Below are positions 26,787-38,544 of a DNA stretch of 64,000 nt, piece by piece. The first letter of the stretch is position 1; each line of letters starts with the position of its first letter. The stretch is from Anopheles merus. Lineage: Eukaryota; Arthropoda; Insecta; Diptera; Culicidae. Where the stretch lies: positions 26,922,308 through 26,986,307 of the forward strand of contig NC_054084.1 of the NCBI RefSeq assembly GCF_017562075.2, given 5' to 3'. The notes under the pieces are model-generated. The model saw only the letters and a program-made list of their open reading frames with translations, had not been told where the DNA came from and did no database searches. The position numbers and the translations under genes are program-made.

Positions 26787-29700
26787 CTCTATCAATTCGA
26801 CGAGTGAAAGACAAATATGGTGCTACCGACAAAAGATGTCCCTTCGTTCTGGTGCACGGGCGCGGGTATGTACGATGGGATGGCCCTGTACTGCCACTGT
26901 CCCGGAAGCAATAACCACCGAAATCCTGGCCCCGGAATTCTTTCAAGCCCCTTTTTTTTGAGTATTTATTTCTTGCTCGCGTGAGCTCGCAGTGGGCTGT
27001 GTGTTTGTGGCTTTTCGCTTCAACCCACCCCGGAAGCGGATGCGCGGACGGGAATGCATTCGAGTGCGATCGCTCTGACATTGGCTCCGGCTGCTAGCCA
27101 CGAGCTGTCGCCAGCCGGCGTGGGGGAGGGTGTTTGAAAAAGAGGGGAAAAAACACATCCGTGGCATAGATCCCAGGGCAAGGGCAGTTTGCGAGCGTCG
27201 ACGATGTCTAGCCGGCTGGCGTCTGGCGCACATCTTGTGTACGCTGGCTGTGTGCTTGTGTGTGTTGCATTTCCCGTTTCAAACACAATTTCACATCCGT
27301 CCCGGTGCCGCGGAGATAGAACACGGCTCGGTACTATACAGTGCCGAACGGCGTCTCAACTCAATAACATAACAATTTCCATACAAATTGTCGAAACGTG
27401 AAGTAATGCACGGTAAAGCTAGGGAGCGATGGCTCTATTATGACACAAGCGCACGAGAAAGCGAAGGCACACACAAACAAGTGGGATTGCAAGACCAAAA
27501 CCTCCCGCTTCGTTGCGTTCTTGGGCAGGCGGACAGGCTTGGGATGTGAGCGTGAGGTGCAATAATTGAGGCGACGCGCAAGCTACAGGACAAAGTGAGA
27601 TGAAATGGAGGACAGAGGCGTGCCAAATGGCAACCAGAACGTGTGCTGCAGACGGAGCGACATATCTTAATGCTGATAGAATTTACACTGAATTGCTCCA
27701 CAGACACAGCAGAACTCTCTTTTCCGCACTTCCCGCTGCTCTTGCAAGAGCGCGTGGGCGCGCGATATTGATATTGATCGACATCCAATCAGCCCACTTT
27801 TAGCACGAAAACCTTTTCGTTTCCATTTCCCTTCCAATGAACCGGGCGGGAGGATTGTTACGAGAGGTTTGAGTGTAATGTATTTGCCACCCGGTTTTGA
27901 AGCAAAAGAATAGGAAGGAACTGTTTCCATTCTAACACACACAAACCTGAACCATTTTTTTGGGATTCTTTTCTTTCAACGGGAGGAGATTCCTATTTTA
28001 CTCCTTTCCCTTTTAACAATCTTGCTCCTTGTTGCGTCGTTTGCATCTTATGCTTTTACCTCCGATCCTATTCAGCAAATGTCTTCAATTTCAAGCCGTT
28101 ATGCCGTTTTCCTACTTCCGCATCAAATGACGCCGGGTACAGGATGGGCACTATTCCGAACGACTGGTTCCATCACGTACCCGCCTGTACGCTTTTATTA
28201 TTTTTGCTTAAAAGTATTCATGAAAAAGCAACAAAAGGAAAAAGAAAGAACAAACGAGTTGTTGCATGGAAGCGGTGTACCTTTTTTCTTGTTGGACGGC
28301 TTGTTCCCAACTGCCGGCAATGTTTGCAAATGGTGCCACATGTTGGTTTAAGTGAAAATTTTGCTTCTAAAAGAGTTCAGCCACTTTTGGGCTTTTGAGG
28401 AAAGCATTGCTGGGCGGAGGAAGCATTTTTTTCGTACTTGTTGAGGGGAGTGGGAGGGAACATGAATTTTAAGCGCTTAAAATGTAGGTCACTGTTATTA
28501 AGGTGTATTATATTGAAGGTGCCTAAAATAGAAATGGTATTGAGGGCTCTAAAGGCATTGCTAGGCATATTTCAGGAGAAACAACATAAATTTACGCATT
28601 AACATTTCAACCATTCCAAACAGAAAGTTATTTCTTCAGTTAAGAAAACACGGCAAAATATTGTACGAATTTCAAGCATCAAATTTTTTTTGATTGATGG
28701 TATTTTCTCAAAAAAAAAAACATCAAATTCCATAAAACGAACAAATGCGCATAAAGCATGTATAGAAGTTTAGGAAATTTACCTAAAAACAACATCTTTA
28801 CTCACAAAATTCATTAAACAGTTCCAAATTAACTGCAGAATCTTTCAATGCAAACATTTCAAAGAAAGGTTATGCGTTTCAGTTAAATAAAACGTCTCAA
28901 ACAGGCAAATTGCGAACACATTCGATTAGATGCGCCAATTCAATCAATATTTGTAGGTTTTACGATACCTTTTCTTTGTCCATTTTACAGTGATTTCCAC
29001 AAAAAGATGGCTCAAACTCACCTGCGTTTCAAATTTCTTCCCCTAAGTCATAAACTTTTGGATACTACGCATCAATTTTTGCCTCTAACGTATCAGTTTT
29101 TGACTATGAGTTAAACGCTTTATTTACAAATCTCAACGTAATGTCGGATACAGTATGTTCCGAAATTATTGAATTCAAGCTAGGTAGTTAATAATTATAT
29201 TGATAGAATTTAAAATTTTACAATTTTCATGCCATTTTCATGTTGGAAGCTGTTATGGAGTGAACAAAATCGGCATATTTCCGCAAAAAAAAAAATCAAA
29301 TTCTACGGATTTTAAAAATGATTTGGTATTCAAATTAAAGCTGTCATAAATCTGCTCAAATACATAGTATATTTATTGATTATTCAAATCCGATTCCCAA
29401 TTCCTTCAAAATCCCCAAATGTTGAAGATTAATTCAACAATACCCCAAATTCGAAATCAATAATTTCAATGATTTAGTGTTGCATCCACATTAATTTCAA
29501 TTTCCTACGCACCCTGCGAGAGCCTTGCGAGAGAGATGCTTCAATATTACTCTTTTATGATTGATGATGAAGCCGTCTCAGTGTCTATCGACATTAAACT
29601 CACTTTGATGAGAAGTGTTTGATGTTTTGAGACGAAATTAAATTTATTCAAAACATAGCGCTCCCCACCACAAACCGCCTTACACTACGCAACTTGATTG

Positions 29701-32098
29701 TTTAAGTATAACAAACCCCCCAGTTTGGCACCAAAGCACACACCAAAGCACACAGACGCATCCGCTCAGGTCAGGTGCCCTTTGTACCTCACCGATCTAG
29801 CCCTGCTGTAGCTTGGTCTGATGTTAAATCAAAATTTTAACCTTAGCAAAACATGCAATTTCCACTTGTACACCGGCACATACCGGCAGCGGACGGGATC
29901 CAAGCCAACCAGCCAGCATGTTATTCGCACAAATCCTTTCCTAGCACCTGCTGCGAGCGGACGAATGTCGGTGCAAGAATGTCGGTACGCCGCTCTTGCC
30001 AGCACACACACACACACACGCACGACCAAATTCCACCACTGTATGCTAATGTAAAGGCGAGTGCGTGTGTGCGTTTCATCCGCGGCAAGTTTCAAGGGTG
30101 CGGCAATCAGTATGAATCACGTCACCGGTACGCCAACATCACATGCTAGAGAACATAATCCCCGAACCCCAACCCAGCTAGGTAAGAAAAATGGAAATCT
30201 GGTGGAAAATCACACGGGCAAAGACATTCCCCGGATAACGACGACGGATGGCGACTACGCTGCCGCACCGTGCGCCGCGCTGCAGTGTCCTGTTCGTCCT
30301 CGTGTCGTGTATCCTTTCTTTCTGTCGCTTTTTTGCTTGCCTCTTTTTTGCTCACAGCATGCCCGTCTCGTCTCGGCCACACTGTCGCAGTCCTGCCGTG
30401 CCGTGTGCGAAACGATCGGGCCGAGTGCGCGTGTATGTTTGTATATGTCATCGTGAAAGCGAACTTGGTCTTCTCCCGTTTTAGAACATCAGTCGCTTCT
30501 TTTTGGGCCTTCTTCGCTTTTTTTACTTTTTTTGGAAACAACGATGGTGAACATAGCACATTTTTCTACCACGAATTGCTAGCATCGGCTCCGACACAAC
30601 TTCTCCAGCATTGCGCCCTCCTCTGGAAGCCCCAGCCCACACGTGTTGATTTCTAACGAGATGAAAGTACCTCCACAGCAGCAGCAGCAGCAGCGCACCT
30701 TCTATTTCGGTGAATCCTTTGCCGTGTGGGCTTGCCGTCCTCGCTTGCCGTCGCTGCCTGACGCTGACGCTACAGCAGACGAGTAAAAGATGAAGCCTTC
30801 AGCAAGGAGCGTCCGTTTACGTTTCTTCCCCTTTCTTCGCTTTTGACCGCTTCTCCTGTGACTGAAATAGTGGAGCATCACAATTTTTCGCCATTCTCGG
30901 CGCCATTGCGATTTGCTGCTGGATGCAGTTTTCCCTCCACGTGCCGTGTCGTTTACAGGACGTTTTTTTGTCCTCACTGCCTGATGCACCAAAAAACTGG
31001 GAAAAAATGTGCGACGTTTTTGTGTGTTGCATTCTCCTAAAATGATTGCAAATATTTTGCACATACTTTGCGCTGGGAAGCTACCTTTTGTGTGGGAATA
31101 AAATACCAACCCGAATGCACCGGAGAGCATCACGGTATAACATCCCATTAACCTCAAGATGGGCGTGCAGCATCCAGGAAAAAACAGCATACCCAGGGTT
31201 GAACTGTCTCTTTACGTGGTTGCTTTTGTGAGTGTGTATGTGTGGATTTACTAGTGAAAAAGATTATCTTGACTGTTAATAAGAGAATAGGTATTCATAT
31301 TTTCATTCACTATTTTCCGACCGGTACCACGCTGACGTGCAAAAGCGTGTGAATGGGATTCCCAGCAAAAAGAGGGTTAAGTACATGCAAAAAAAGAGAA
31401 ATGCAACACTCACACACACACACACCCACTCGACGCGACCAGAATGGCGCGGTATGTAAAGATGAACTTTGCACTCGTGCTAAGGACGTATCAGCGCGAT
31501 ATCGCACCGTGTGTCAAGTGCAGAGACGCTGCAATGATTGTGCGGTGAATGATGAAGCGGCATTGCTCGGTGACAGCTCGGTGCACGTTGGTGTCACAAG
31601 CAGTGATTTTAATGTAGTAATTTGACACGCTGAAGCAGTTGGTTTGGTTGAAGCAAATGCAACACATGATACGGAGAGGTATGGTTGCTGATTGGGGAAA
31701 ATGTTCACTTCGCGTTTGTTAAGGGTTTTTTTTTAACTTCCAAACGATTAATTTAAAAAATTCTTGAAATGCCTTTGAAAACATTGATACGGTTTCATAC
31801 AATTACGCTACACATAATAATTTGTTTGATGTTTAAAAAATGGAACAAAGAACATTCACTGCACGTACTTTTTTTTCTGGGAAAAACTTCATTTTTCAGA
31901 TAATTTGTCGCATTACATTTATATAGTTTCTTTTTTTTTTTTCAATAAAAATTGCATTGCACGAAATTGGTTGCAAAATTCTGGAAGCTTCAAAAACCAT
32001 ATTACAAAATGTTACGCATGGATATTGATACAAATTTCGACAAATTCTGTGTATTCCTTAAAAAAGGCAAATGATGTAAGTTGTGAGCTTTACTGTAA

Positions 32099-32410
32099 CT
32101 ACGTCGATTGATGTAGCCTCTGTGTTGTCCCTCGACCATCATAACTACGTTCAAACAGGTTACATGCTACCTTAAGCCATCGCCCGTACCTAATCGCCCT
32201 CTAGTATGAGCCATTAAGAACATCTACTGTGGCTTCATCCGTTGCATCAAGGTTGCTAAACTCAATATTCACTCACCACCAGAATCGATCGAACTTTCCC
32301 ATACACTCCAGTGTGGCTGCCTCTGTATCCATCAGCACCGTGTTCATGTCGGAGGTATCGATTGCACCTTCATAACGCAGCACGCAGCTACCCAGGATCA
32401 CCCATCGGGA
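32099..32410 (-). pseudogene. Decayed or partial coding segment, family unknown
   Basis: On the minus strand one frame stays coding-like for about 104 codons with two stops. There are 45 open codons (32410-32276, including the run DTSDMNTVLMDTEAATLE), then TGA. Next come 23 codons (32272-32204, including DATDEATVDVLNGSY), then TAG. Finally 33 codons run to a TAG at 32099. Residue composition is balanced and acidic, unlike the low-complexity frames around it. A GTGAGT at the first stop could be a splice donor, so the first segment may instead be a real exon. I cannot name a family, and no upstream exon is evident. Confidence 0.2.
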
Positions 32411-34766
32411 CTATGCATACATGTTTAATGTAATCCACCGCGTGCGTGCAGCGCCCTCTACCTGGTTTAGCTGCTATGAAAGGGCCAACGGGTTTTTTTC
32501 ACACTGCTGAAGAGAGAGAGAGAGAAAAAAACACACCTTCACAAGCGTAACATTCTGCGCTTGAGAACGTTTTGCGATCACCGTTACAGGGCATCGAATG
32601 TACATGGAACTAAACCCATCGTCACTCCCGTATCGCTGGTTGCTTCCCGTGAATTCCTCACCAGCTTTGCGCTCAAGTCTCCTGCAACTTGGGCTAGTCC
32701 TCCTTTTTGTACACGTTCCACGGAGGCTCCTGGGGAGCTGTTGCTTGATGTTTCCCTTTTTTGTCCAAAGCTCCTGATCATCGTTCGAGGGTTTTTGGAA
32801 GGTTGTGCGAGAAATTTCAAACCTCAGTACCAGATGACACGTCTACACCCGTGACGATAAAAAGTTCGATGGCAGCGACAGCAACGACCACACAGACACC
32901 GGATCGAAATCTGTGACTGCAGCAGCAGCAACAGCAGCAGCAGTCGATAGGTGTGTTTTGGTGACCCACATGTCACGCACACTCACCAAGGCACTCGGTT
33001 CCGTTCGGTAGTTCCCAGGCAAAGCTGTGGAGCAGTAGATGCAAATGTCGATAATGGGATTGCGTGATTAAGTCAGCGTATCCTGCCGATAAGGTGGATG
33101 CCAGCGTCTGTGTGTCTTTCCAACTCACAAACACACGAACGAGTTGAGTGTGTATAGTGAAATGACGGTGGCACTGATTTACGCCACGCCCGAAAGCGCT
33201 CCACTGGGTTTCCGGGTGTGGATTGTAGGCCATGTGGTGTTCCTATCTAATGCACTACCACAGAGCAGTGTGTCGTGTAGCGTGTATGCCTGCATTAAAC
33301 TTAACTCAATTAACAAGAACTCCAGTGCCCGGAGTACCGGGGGAGGGTGTGCGAGATGAAGAGGTGATTAAAAAGTAAGCCAGTTTGGTTGTAATGAGTT
33401 CTGGGACGGAATTAAAACCAAGGAACCCCCACGTTCCCTGTTCATAGATGCTGGCTCATAATCCTGATTTTCCAAAGCAGATATAATTATGTCAAATTTA
33501 ATGAGTGTTTTGAGCTTACCTTCTAAAGCAGGCAGGCTTTTGTGTTTCGCTTTTTTTCTCTCCGAAATAACTCACTGCAAACCCGTGTTGTGTGTTGGAA
33601 TATCTTCTTCAGTACCACTGCTCTACTCCACCCTTTAACTATTCACAATAAGTAAACCCCATTCCAACGCAAATACCATTATTCACATCCGATTGATTAT
33701 TTATTGCACCGTTCTTAATAACAATTACCGATACGGCTCGGCTCGCCCATTCACGCATGCAGTACTGCAGTATTGTGGGATGGCTTCCTTTTTTGCATTA
33801 TCCCAACGCGACCGGGACGGCCCAAAGTGCGTTAAATCCTTCGGTGCAACAATTGCTAGGACTCGCTCCCACCGCCAAACCATGCAGACAATGCGACAGT
33901 CCGAAATAATCCTATTACCGAAACACTGCACACTGTAACTAATGCGTAGATCCAGAGCCAGGGTCAGTAGAGGTGCTCAGTTTGGTGAAAAGCTTGATAG
34001 CGAAATTTATCGCTGCTTGGGTGAATGGGGGAAGGATCGTCCGAATCGAAGAACATTCGGCAAGCAATGGTAGCAATTGGAAGAGCATTGGTAGCTAGTT
34101 GGGTTGGGATTTATTGCGTTTGACCTGTGCACTCGTGGGCGATCGATTGGGGGAAATGCACGGATCGGAGGTAATTATACTGCTGACACAAAAGCCTTTT
34201 CCCCGGTGGCAGAAGAAAACGAAGCGAGAGAAAGAGAGAGGGGGGTAAAATTACTATCGATTAAGTAATCGTTCGATTGGAACGGGATGACACACTTTAA
34301 AGGGACTACGGTCGGTCAGACAATTGGATTTAATTATTTCCCTCGCTTACTTCGTCTTCACATAGCGCTGGTGTGAAGAAACTGTTTTCCTTCGGTTGAC
34401 GTTTGTTTTCTCTCTCCCGTGCCAAGAAGTCACTTCAAGAGGCTAACCACTTCACAAAACCACTCCAAAAATGCTAGTGGAAGCTGTCAATTGGTGTAAA
34501 CGATTTCGAACGTCTAATCGATTTTCAGACCGTAAAGCTTCTGCCATTGCCAGCACTTCTTGCCAAACCGAGCAGAATGACAACCGGGAAACGATTCAGA
34601 ATAAAACCAGTGACCTGGAAAACTCCACTTCTGGTTGATTTTGTTGTGAATGTGAATGATGCTCCCCGGAATCCAGATAGCTGTCGAAATAGTCTCTCGA
34701 ATCCACTCAATCCACATCCCACCAACACTGGCTCCACGGTGACACGAATATTTATTTATATCTCAC

Positions 34767-34808
34767 CTTTTTTTTCTCTCTCTCTCTCTCTCTTCCCTAT
34801 TTTTCCAG
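34767..34808 (+). promoter_or_regulatory. Strong 3' splice acceptor (polypyrimidine tract plus CAG)
   Basis: A T-run, a TC dinucleotide run and TTTTTCCAG form the longest acceptor-like tract near the kek CDS. It lies about 1.1 kb upstream of the initiator ATG. It is the natural 3' end of a 5'UTR intron and is best paired with the donor at 8986. Part of the tract is also a TC microsatellite, so chance resemblance is possible. Confidence 0.4.
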
Positions 34809-35582
34809 CCTGTTCACGGCGTAGTGACCCGCTTTCCTGGACACTGGCGATGCACCTCCAGAGCTTCAATCTGGCCGCGCGTGGCTAGTGCGGCACTAAA
34901 AAAAACAACACAACCCGGGCAAATTATCACCATCTGTGTGGGTGCCACGGAACGACTTCTTGACACGACAACAAGCGCCCAACAATCAACACGACCGGTC
35001 CTGGAGAGCCCTCTCCCCTTGGGGGGAAGGACGGCAGAATGTCCTCTCAAAGCTCACGCCACCCTCACCACCACCCAGCAGCAACCTACTCGCTCGCGTT
35101 TCAAGTGGTGCCGGAATTAAACATCACACCAGCAACGCCAGCTCCGGTTCAGCAGCACGTTCGTGGCGTGGCGTCGTGGGTCGCGTATTATGCACGCGCT
35201 TAATTGTGTTGCCTAGCAGAGGCTGCCCGGGTGGCTGTTTCGGGGTTGTGGCCGGGCGTGACGAAATTAAAATCACTTTATTGCTCCAGGCGATCCTCGG
35301 CCGGCCTCCAAGAACGGGAAAGAATCCCACCGTGGTACGTGCTCATCCTTAAGCAGTGTGTCCAGTGGGTGTGAGTGAGTGTCTCTCTGTGCCCGACCGA
35401 AAGGTGTGCGTGTGGTGACGGTCGCGCAAATCAAACGTAAATCAAAGCAAGCGGTGTGAAAGTGTCCCGCAGTGGTTGTGCTGTCGTTGGAAATGTCATT
35501 CATAATTACTTCTTCAAAGACGCACCAAGGCAGGAGGATGGCCGCAGTGTACGAACCGGTGTGGTGGGAGTGAAACGTGTAC

Positions 35583-35618
<36 letters not shown>

Positions 35619-35910
35619 TGGTTGTACTGTGCCGGTACGAAGACATTAGATAACTGCCACAACTTCCCAAAAAAGTTCGTAAAATGAGGCTCCAACAGTC
35701 GTTTGGGGCATTCCGCTGGCGATAGCTCGGGAAAGTGTAAAAAGTGAGTGTACGTGTGTGTGTGTGCCGTCTCCTCCCTTTTCTGGAACCTTCACCGGGT
35801 CGAGTCGGTGCTCCGCGTGTGTGTGTGCGAAGGGAGTTGTGTGTACAGGAAGGATCGTGCTTCATTTCCTGATCCTGCACGTGTGGTGCCAGCGTTTGCC
35901 TGCCTCAGCG
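34809..35910 (+). other. Putative kek 5'UTR in the coding exon
   Basis: This is the ~1.1 kb between the acceptor at 34808 and the kek ATG. It includes a GT microsatellite (35584-35615) and has no competing domain-bearing ORF. The plus-strand frame is open in phase with kek upstream of the ATG only to about 35758, without an in-frame ATG before 35911. A small additional intron is possible: GTGAGT occurs at 35743 and a CCTCAG just before the ATG. Confidence 0.4.
35584..35615. repeat. (GT)n microsatellite in putative 5'UTR
   Basis: 32 bases of uninterrupted GT lie ~300 bp upstream of the kek initiator ATG. Confidence 0.9.
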
Positions 35911-38544
35911 ATGCCGTACCGGTGGGACGCGTACGCACTGTTACTGCTGGCGCTGACGGTCAGCTGGAGCGCGCTGCCCCCGGCGACCGGCTGCCCGGCG
36001 GAGGTGTGCGTGTGCAAGTGGAAGGGCGGCAAGCAGACGGTGGAGTGCGGTGGCCGCTTCCTAAACCGGCTGCCGGACGGTATGGATCCGGGCACGCAGG
36101 TGCTCAACTTCTCCGGCAACAGCCTGACGATACTGCAGAGCGAGCGGTTCCGCAAGATGGAGCTGATCAACCTGCAGAAGATCTACCTGGCCCGCAACCA
36201 GCTGGTCAAAATACACGACCGGGCGTTCCGGGGGCTCACCAATCTGGTCGAGCTCGACCTGTCCGACAACACGCTGTCGGAGGTGCCGACGGAAACGTTC
36301 CAGGACTATGCGGCCCTGATGCGGCTGTCGCTGAGCGGCAACCCGATTCGGGCGCTGCGGGCAAGCGCCTTCAAGCAGCTGTCCTACCTGACGACGCTCG
36401 AGCTGAGCAACTGCCAGATCGAGCTGGTCGAGGACGAAGCGTTCATCGGGATGGACAATCTCGAGTGGCTGCGGCTCGACGGCAATCGGATCACGACGAT
36501 ACGCGGGGCGCACGTGCTGCCCGAGTCGCTGCACGGCATCAATCTGCAGAGCAACCGGTGGCACTGCGACTGCCACCTGACGGACGTGTACACCTGGCTG
36601 AACAGCTTCAACGTGCCGCAGCGGGAGGAGATCAAGTGCAGCGGGCCGGCGAGGCTGGCGGGCGAAACGGTAAAGACGCTGACGCTCGACGATCTCGCCT
36701 GTCTGCCGGTGGTGACGCCCGAGACGTCCTACCGCGAGATTGCCGAGGGGCGTAACATCTCGCTCGACTGCCGGATAGTGGCAACGCCCGAGCCGACGGT
36801 GGCGTGGCTGTTCCAGGGCCAGGTGCTGCTGAACGATAGCTTCCTGTCGCCCAACCTGCACCTCTACTACTTCGTCGACGAGCTCGACGGGGCGAAGCAT
36901 AGTGAGCTGTTCATCTACAACATCAACGCGGACGACAATGGGACGTACTCGTGCGTGGCGGAAAACTCGGCCGGCCGCGTGCAGACCAACTACACGCTGC
37001 ACGTGATCGTGAAGGAGGAGCCGGTGGTCGAGCAGGTGACGTTTTCCGAGGAGTACTTCCTGGCGATCGTGGCGGCGAGTGCTGCGACGGCCGTGCTGCT
37101 CGCCCTGCTCTGCTGCATCGTCGCCTGCAAGTGTGCTCGGGGGCGTCGCGCATCGGGCAGTGGCGCGAAGAAGCCGCGCGGCGCCAAGGGTGCGACCGCC
37201 GATGGGTTGGGTGGGGTACCGGCCGGCCAGCAAAAGTGTGCCTCGATTACGCACGACCTCGGGGAGCCGCTGACGGCGGGCAAGCTGAACGGTGCGCTCG
37301 GGCTGGGCGACGGCAGCAACCCGCAGGACATCGTGCTCTACCTGAACGCGAACCCGAACGGGCTGGACAAGGCGGCGCTGAACAACATGACGGCGATGGC
37401 GCAGTTCTGCAGCCCACCGTCGGCCCGCAGCTACCAGGACCAGAACCCGGACCTGATCAACGATGCGGAGAGTGGGCAGCACAAGGCCCGGCCCCGACCG
37501 GACGCGATCGATTCGGACCTGGGCGAGAAGGACTCGGACGAGCAGAGCAGTGTGCAGGACGGTGGCAGTGAGGTTAGCTTCCAGCAGCAGCAGCACCAGC
37601 AGCAGCAGCAACAGCAGCAAGGTCAGGGACAGGGTCCCTACTATCCACCGATGGTGTTGCGGGGTCCGCGCTTCGCCTCCTCCGCGCTCTCCACCCTGCC
37701 GCGCGGTGGAACGGCAGCGCTCGGCGGGAAGGACCTGTCCGCCTACCAGCATCAGGTCGATATCCATCTCAGTCCGGGCTGCTTCCTCGACCAGAACGGC
37801 TACCCGGTCGATCTGAGCCTGATGGCGGCCCCGAGCGGGCCACCGGTCAACTACTACCGCACGTTACCGCACAAAAAGCACCAGCAGCAGTTGCAGCAGC
37901 AGCAGCAGCAGCAGCCGGGTGGCCCCGGGAAGCCCATCGCTCGGTACGCGAACGATGCCGAGTTTATTAGCCGCACACAATCACCAGCCGCCTATCAGAT
38001 GTACGCCCCGACCGACGTGCGGTACACGGCCGAGGGCTACCCGCAGCACGAGCACGGCCAGTTCCCTTCCCCGCCGGACGGCTACAAGGGCGAGGTGCAC
38101 CCGGTGGCCTACATGAGCTCGGCGGCGGCTGCGTCGGCCGGCTTCTGCGTGGGGCCGGCGCCTGGGCCGCCCCAGCAGTGGCCCACCTTTCTGCCCGGGT
38201 TCCATCCGCAGCTCATCCCCATCATGGCACCGGCCGGCGGTGCCCTGCTAGCCTCTCCCATGATGCCATCCCCCAGCGGTCAGCAGCAGCAGCAGCAGCA
38301 ACTGTTGAGCAGTCCACAGACGCAGCCGGGCAGTGCGCTGAAAAAGTGTTCGGTGGGTGCGCAAACGTCCGAGCTGGACAAGGACATCATACCGGAGCAG
38401 CGCGAAGAGGAGGAAGAGGAAGAGGACGAGCACGAGGGGGGTGGAGGCGGTAGTACGGTGAAGCTGCGGCATCTGACTGGCCCGCTGGCGGACAGCCCGG
38501 ACGAAGGGTACGTCGGCGACAGTCACGAGACGAGCGACATTTGA
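35911..38544 (+). CDS. kek: Kekkon-family LRR/Ig transmembrane protein (kek5-like), 877 aa
   Basis: This is a single-pass cell-surface protein of the Kekkon family. Drosophila members modulate EGF receptor signalling (Kek1) or BMP signalling (Kek5). The first in-frame ATG (35911, purine at -3) gives a signal peptide (residues 1-27). Next come an LRRNT Cys cluster (28, 33, 35, 46), six to seven LRRs (about 62-215) and an LRRCT with NRWHCDC and Cys 219, 221, 243 and 264. An Ig domain follows (about 270-366; Cys 287, Trp 299, DNGTYSC with Cys 348), then a transmembrane segment (about 383-407). The ~470-residue cytoplasmic tail has polyQ runs, an acidic Glu run (about 831-842), the block SPDEGYVGD and a C-terminal TSDI that fits a class I PDZ ligand. 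N-glycosylation sequons include NFS 66, NIS 282, NDS 308, NGT 343 and NYT 360. The CDS appears intronless and GC-rich against AT-richer flanks. From memory the ectodomain is closest to Drosophila Kek5; the paralogue assignment is less certain than the family. Confidence 0.95.
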   Translation: MPYRWDAYALLLLALTVSWSALPPATGCPAEVCVCKWKGGKQTVECGGRFLNRLPDGMDPGTQVLNFSGNSLTILQSERFRKMELINLQKIYLARNQLVKIHDRAFRGLTNLVELDLSDNTLSEVPTETFQDYAALMRLSLSGNPIRALRASAFKQLSYLTTLELSNCQIELVEDEAFIGMDNLEWLRLDGNRITTIRGAHVLPESLHGINLQSNRWHCDCHLTDVYTWLNSFNVPQREEIKCSGPARLAGETVKTLTLDDLACLPVVTPETSYREIAEGRNISLDCRIVATPEPTVAWLFQGQVLLNDSFLSPNLHLYYFVDELDGAKHSELFIYNINADDNGTYSCVAENSAGRVQTNYTLHVIVKEEPVVEQVTFSEEYFLAIVAASAATAVLLALLCCIVACKCARGRRASGSGAKKPRGAKGATADGLGGVPAGQQKCASITHDLGEPLTAGKLNGALGLGDGSNPQDIVLYLNANPNGLDKAALNNMTAMAQFCSPPSARSYQDQNPDLINDAESGQHKARPRPDAIDSDLGEKDSDEQSSVQDGGSEVSFQQQQHQQQQQQQQGQGQGPYYPPMVLRGPRFASSALSTLPRGGTAALGGKDLSAYQHQVDIHLSPGCFLDQNGYPVDLSLMAAPSGPPVNYYRTLPHKKHQQQLQQQQQQQPGGPGKPIARYANDAEFISRTQSPAAYQMYAPTDVRYTAEGYPQHEHGQFPSPPDGYKGEVHPVAYMSSAAAASAGFCVGPAPGPPQQWPTFLPGFHPQLIPIMAPAGGALLASPMMPSPSGQQQQQQQLLSSPQTQPGSALKKCSVGAQTSELDKDIIPEQREEEEEEEDEHEGGGGGSTVKLRHLTGPLADSPDEGYVGDSHETSDI

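Larger units (their letters stand above)
22304..32098. other. Non-coding stretch inside the putative intron
   Basis: No domain-bearing ORF was found on either strand. The contents are a pure CA microsatellite (22836-22890), GC-richer sectors (23.0-24.6 and 26.6-27.4 kb) alternating with AT-rich islands (24.9-26.2 and 28.5-29.6 kb), a CAG run (26765-26786), and another CAG/GCA run near 30676-30694. GC-rich sectors within an intron can be enhancers, but nothing here proves it. Confidence 0.5.
8986..34808 (+). other. Putative ~25.8 kb first intron of the kek gene
   Basis: The stretch starts with GTAAGT and ends with a T/C tract (about 34767-34806, including a long TC run) followed by CAG. No confidently coding exon is seen inside. 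It holds several AT-rich islands (10.2-11.7, 15.5-15.8, 19.7-20.3, 24.9-26.2, 28.5-29.6 and 31.7-32.1 kb), microsatellites, a mariner relic and small candidates annotated separately. Two other transcription units could sit here unseen if made of small exons. The intron model rests only on splice-site quality and the absence of other genes. Confidence 0.3.

Noticed and set aside
36061..37767. 568-codon minus-strand open frame opposite the kek CDS
   Set aside because: It is a shadow of GC-rich codon use on the plus strand. It is rich in R, V, L, Q and H with no domain, while the plus strand encodes a recognisable LRR/Ig protein.
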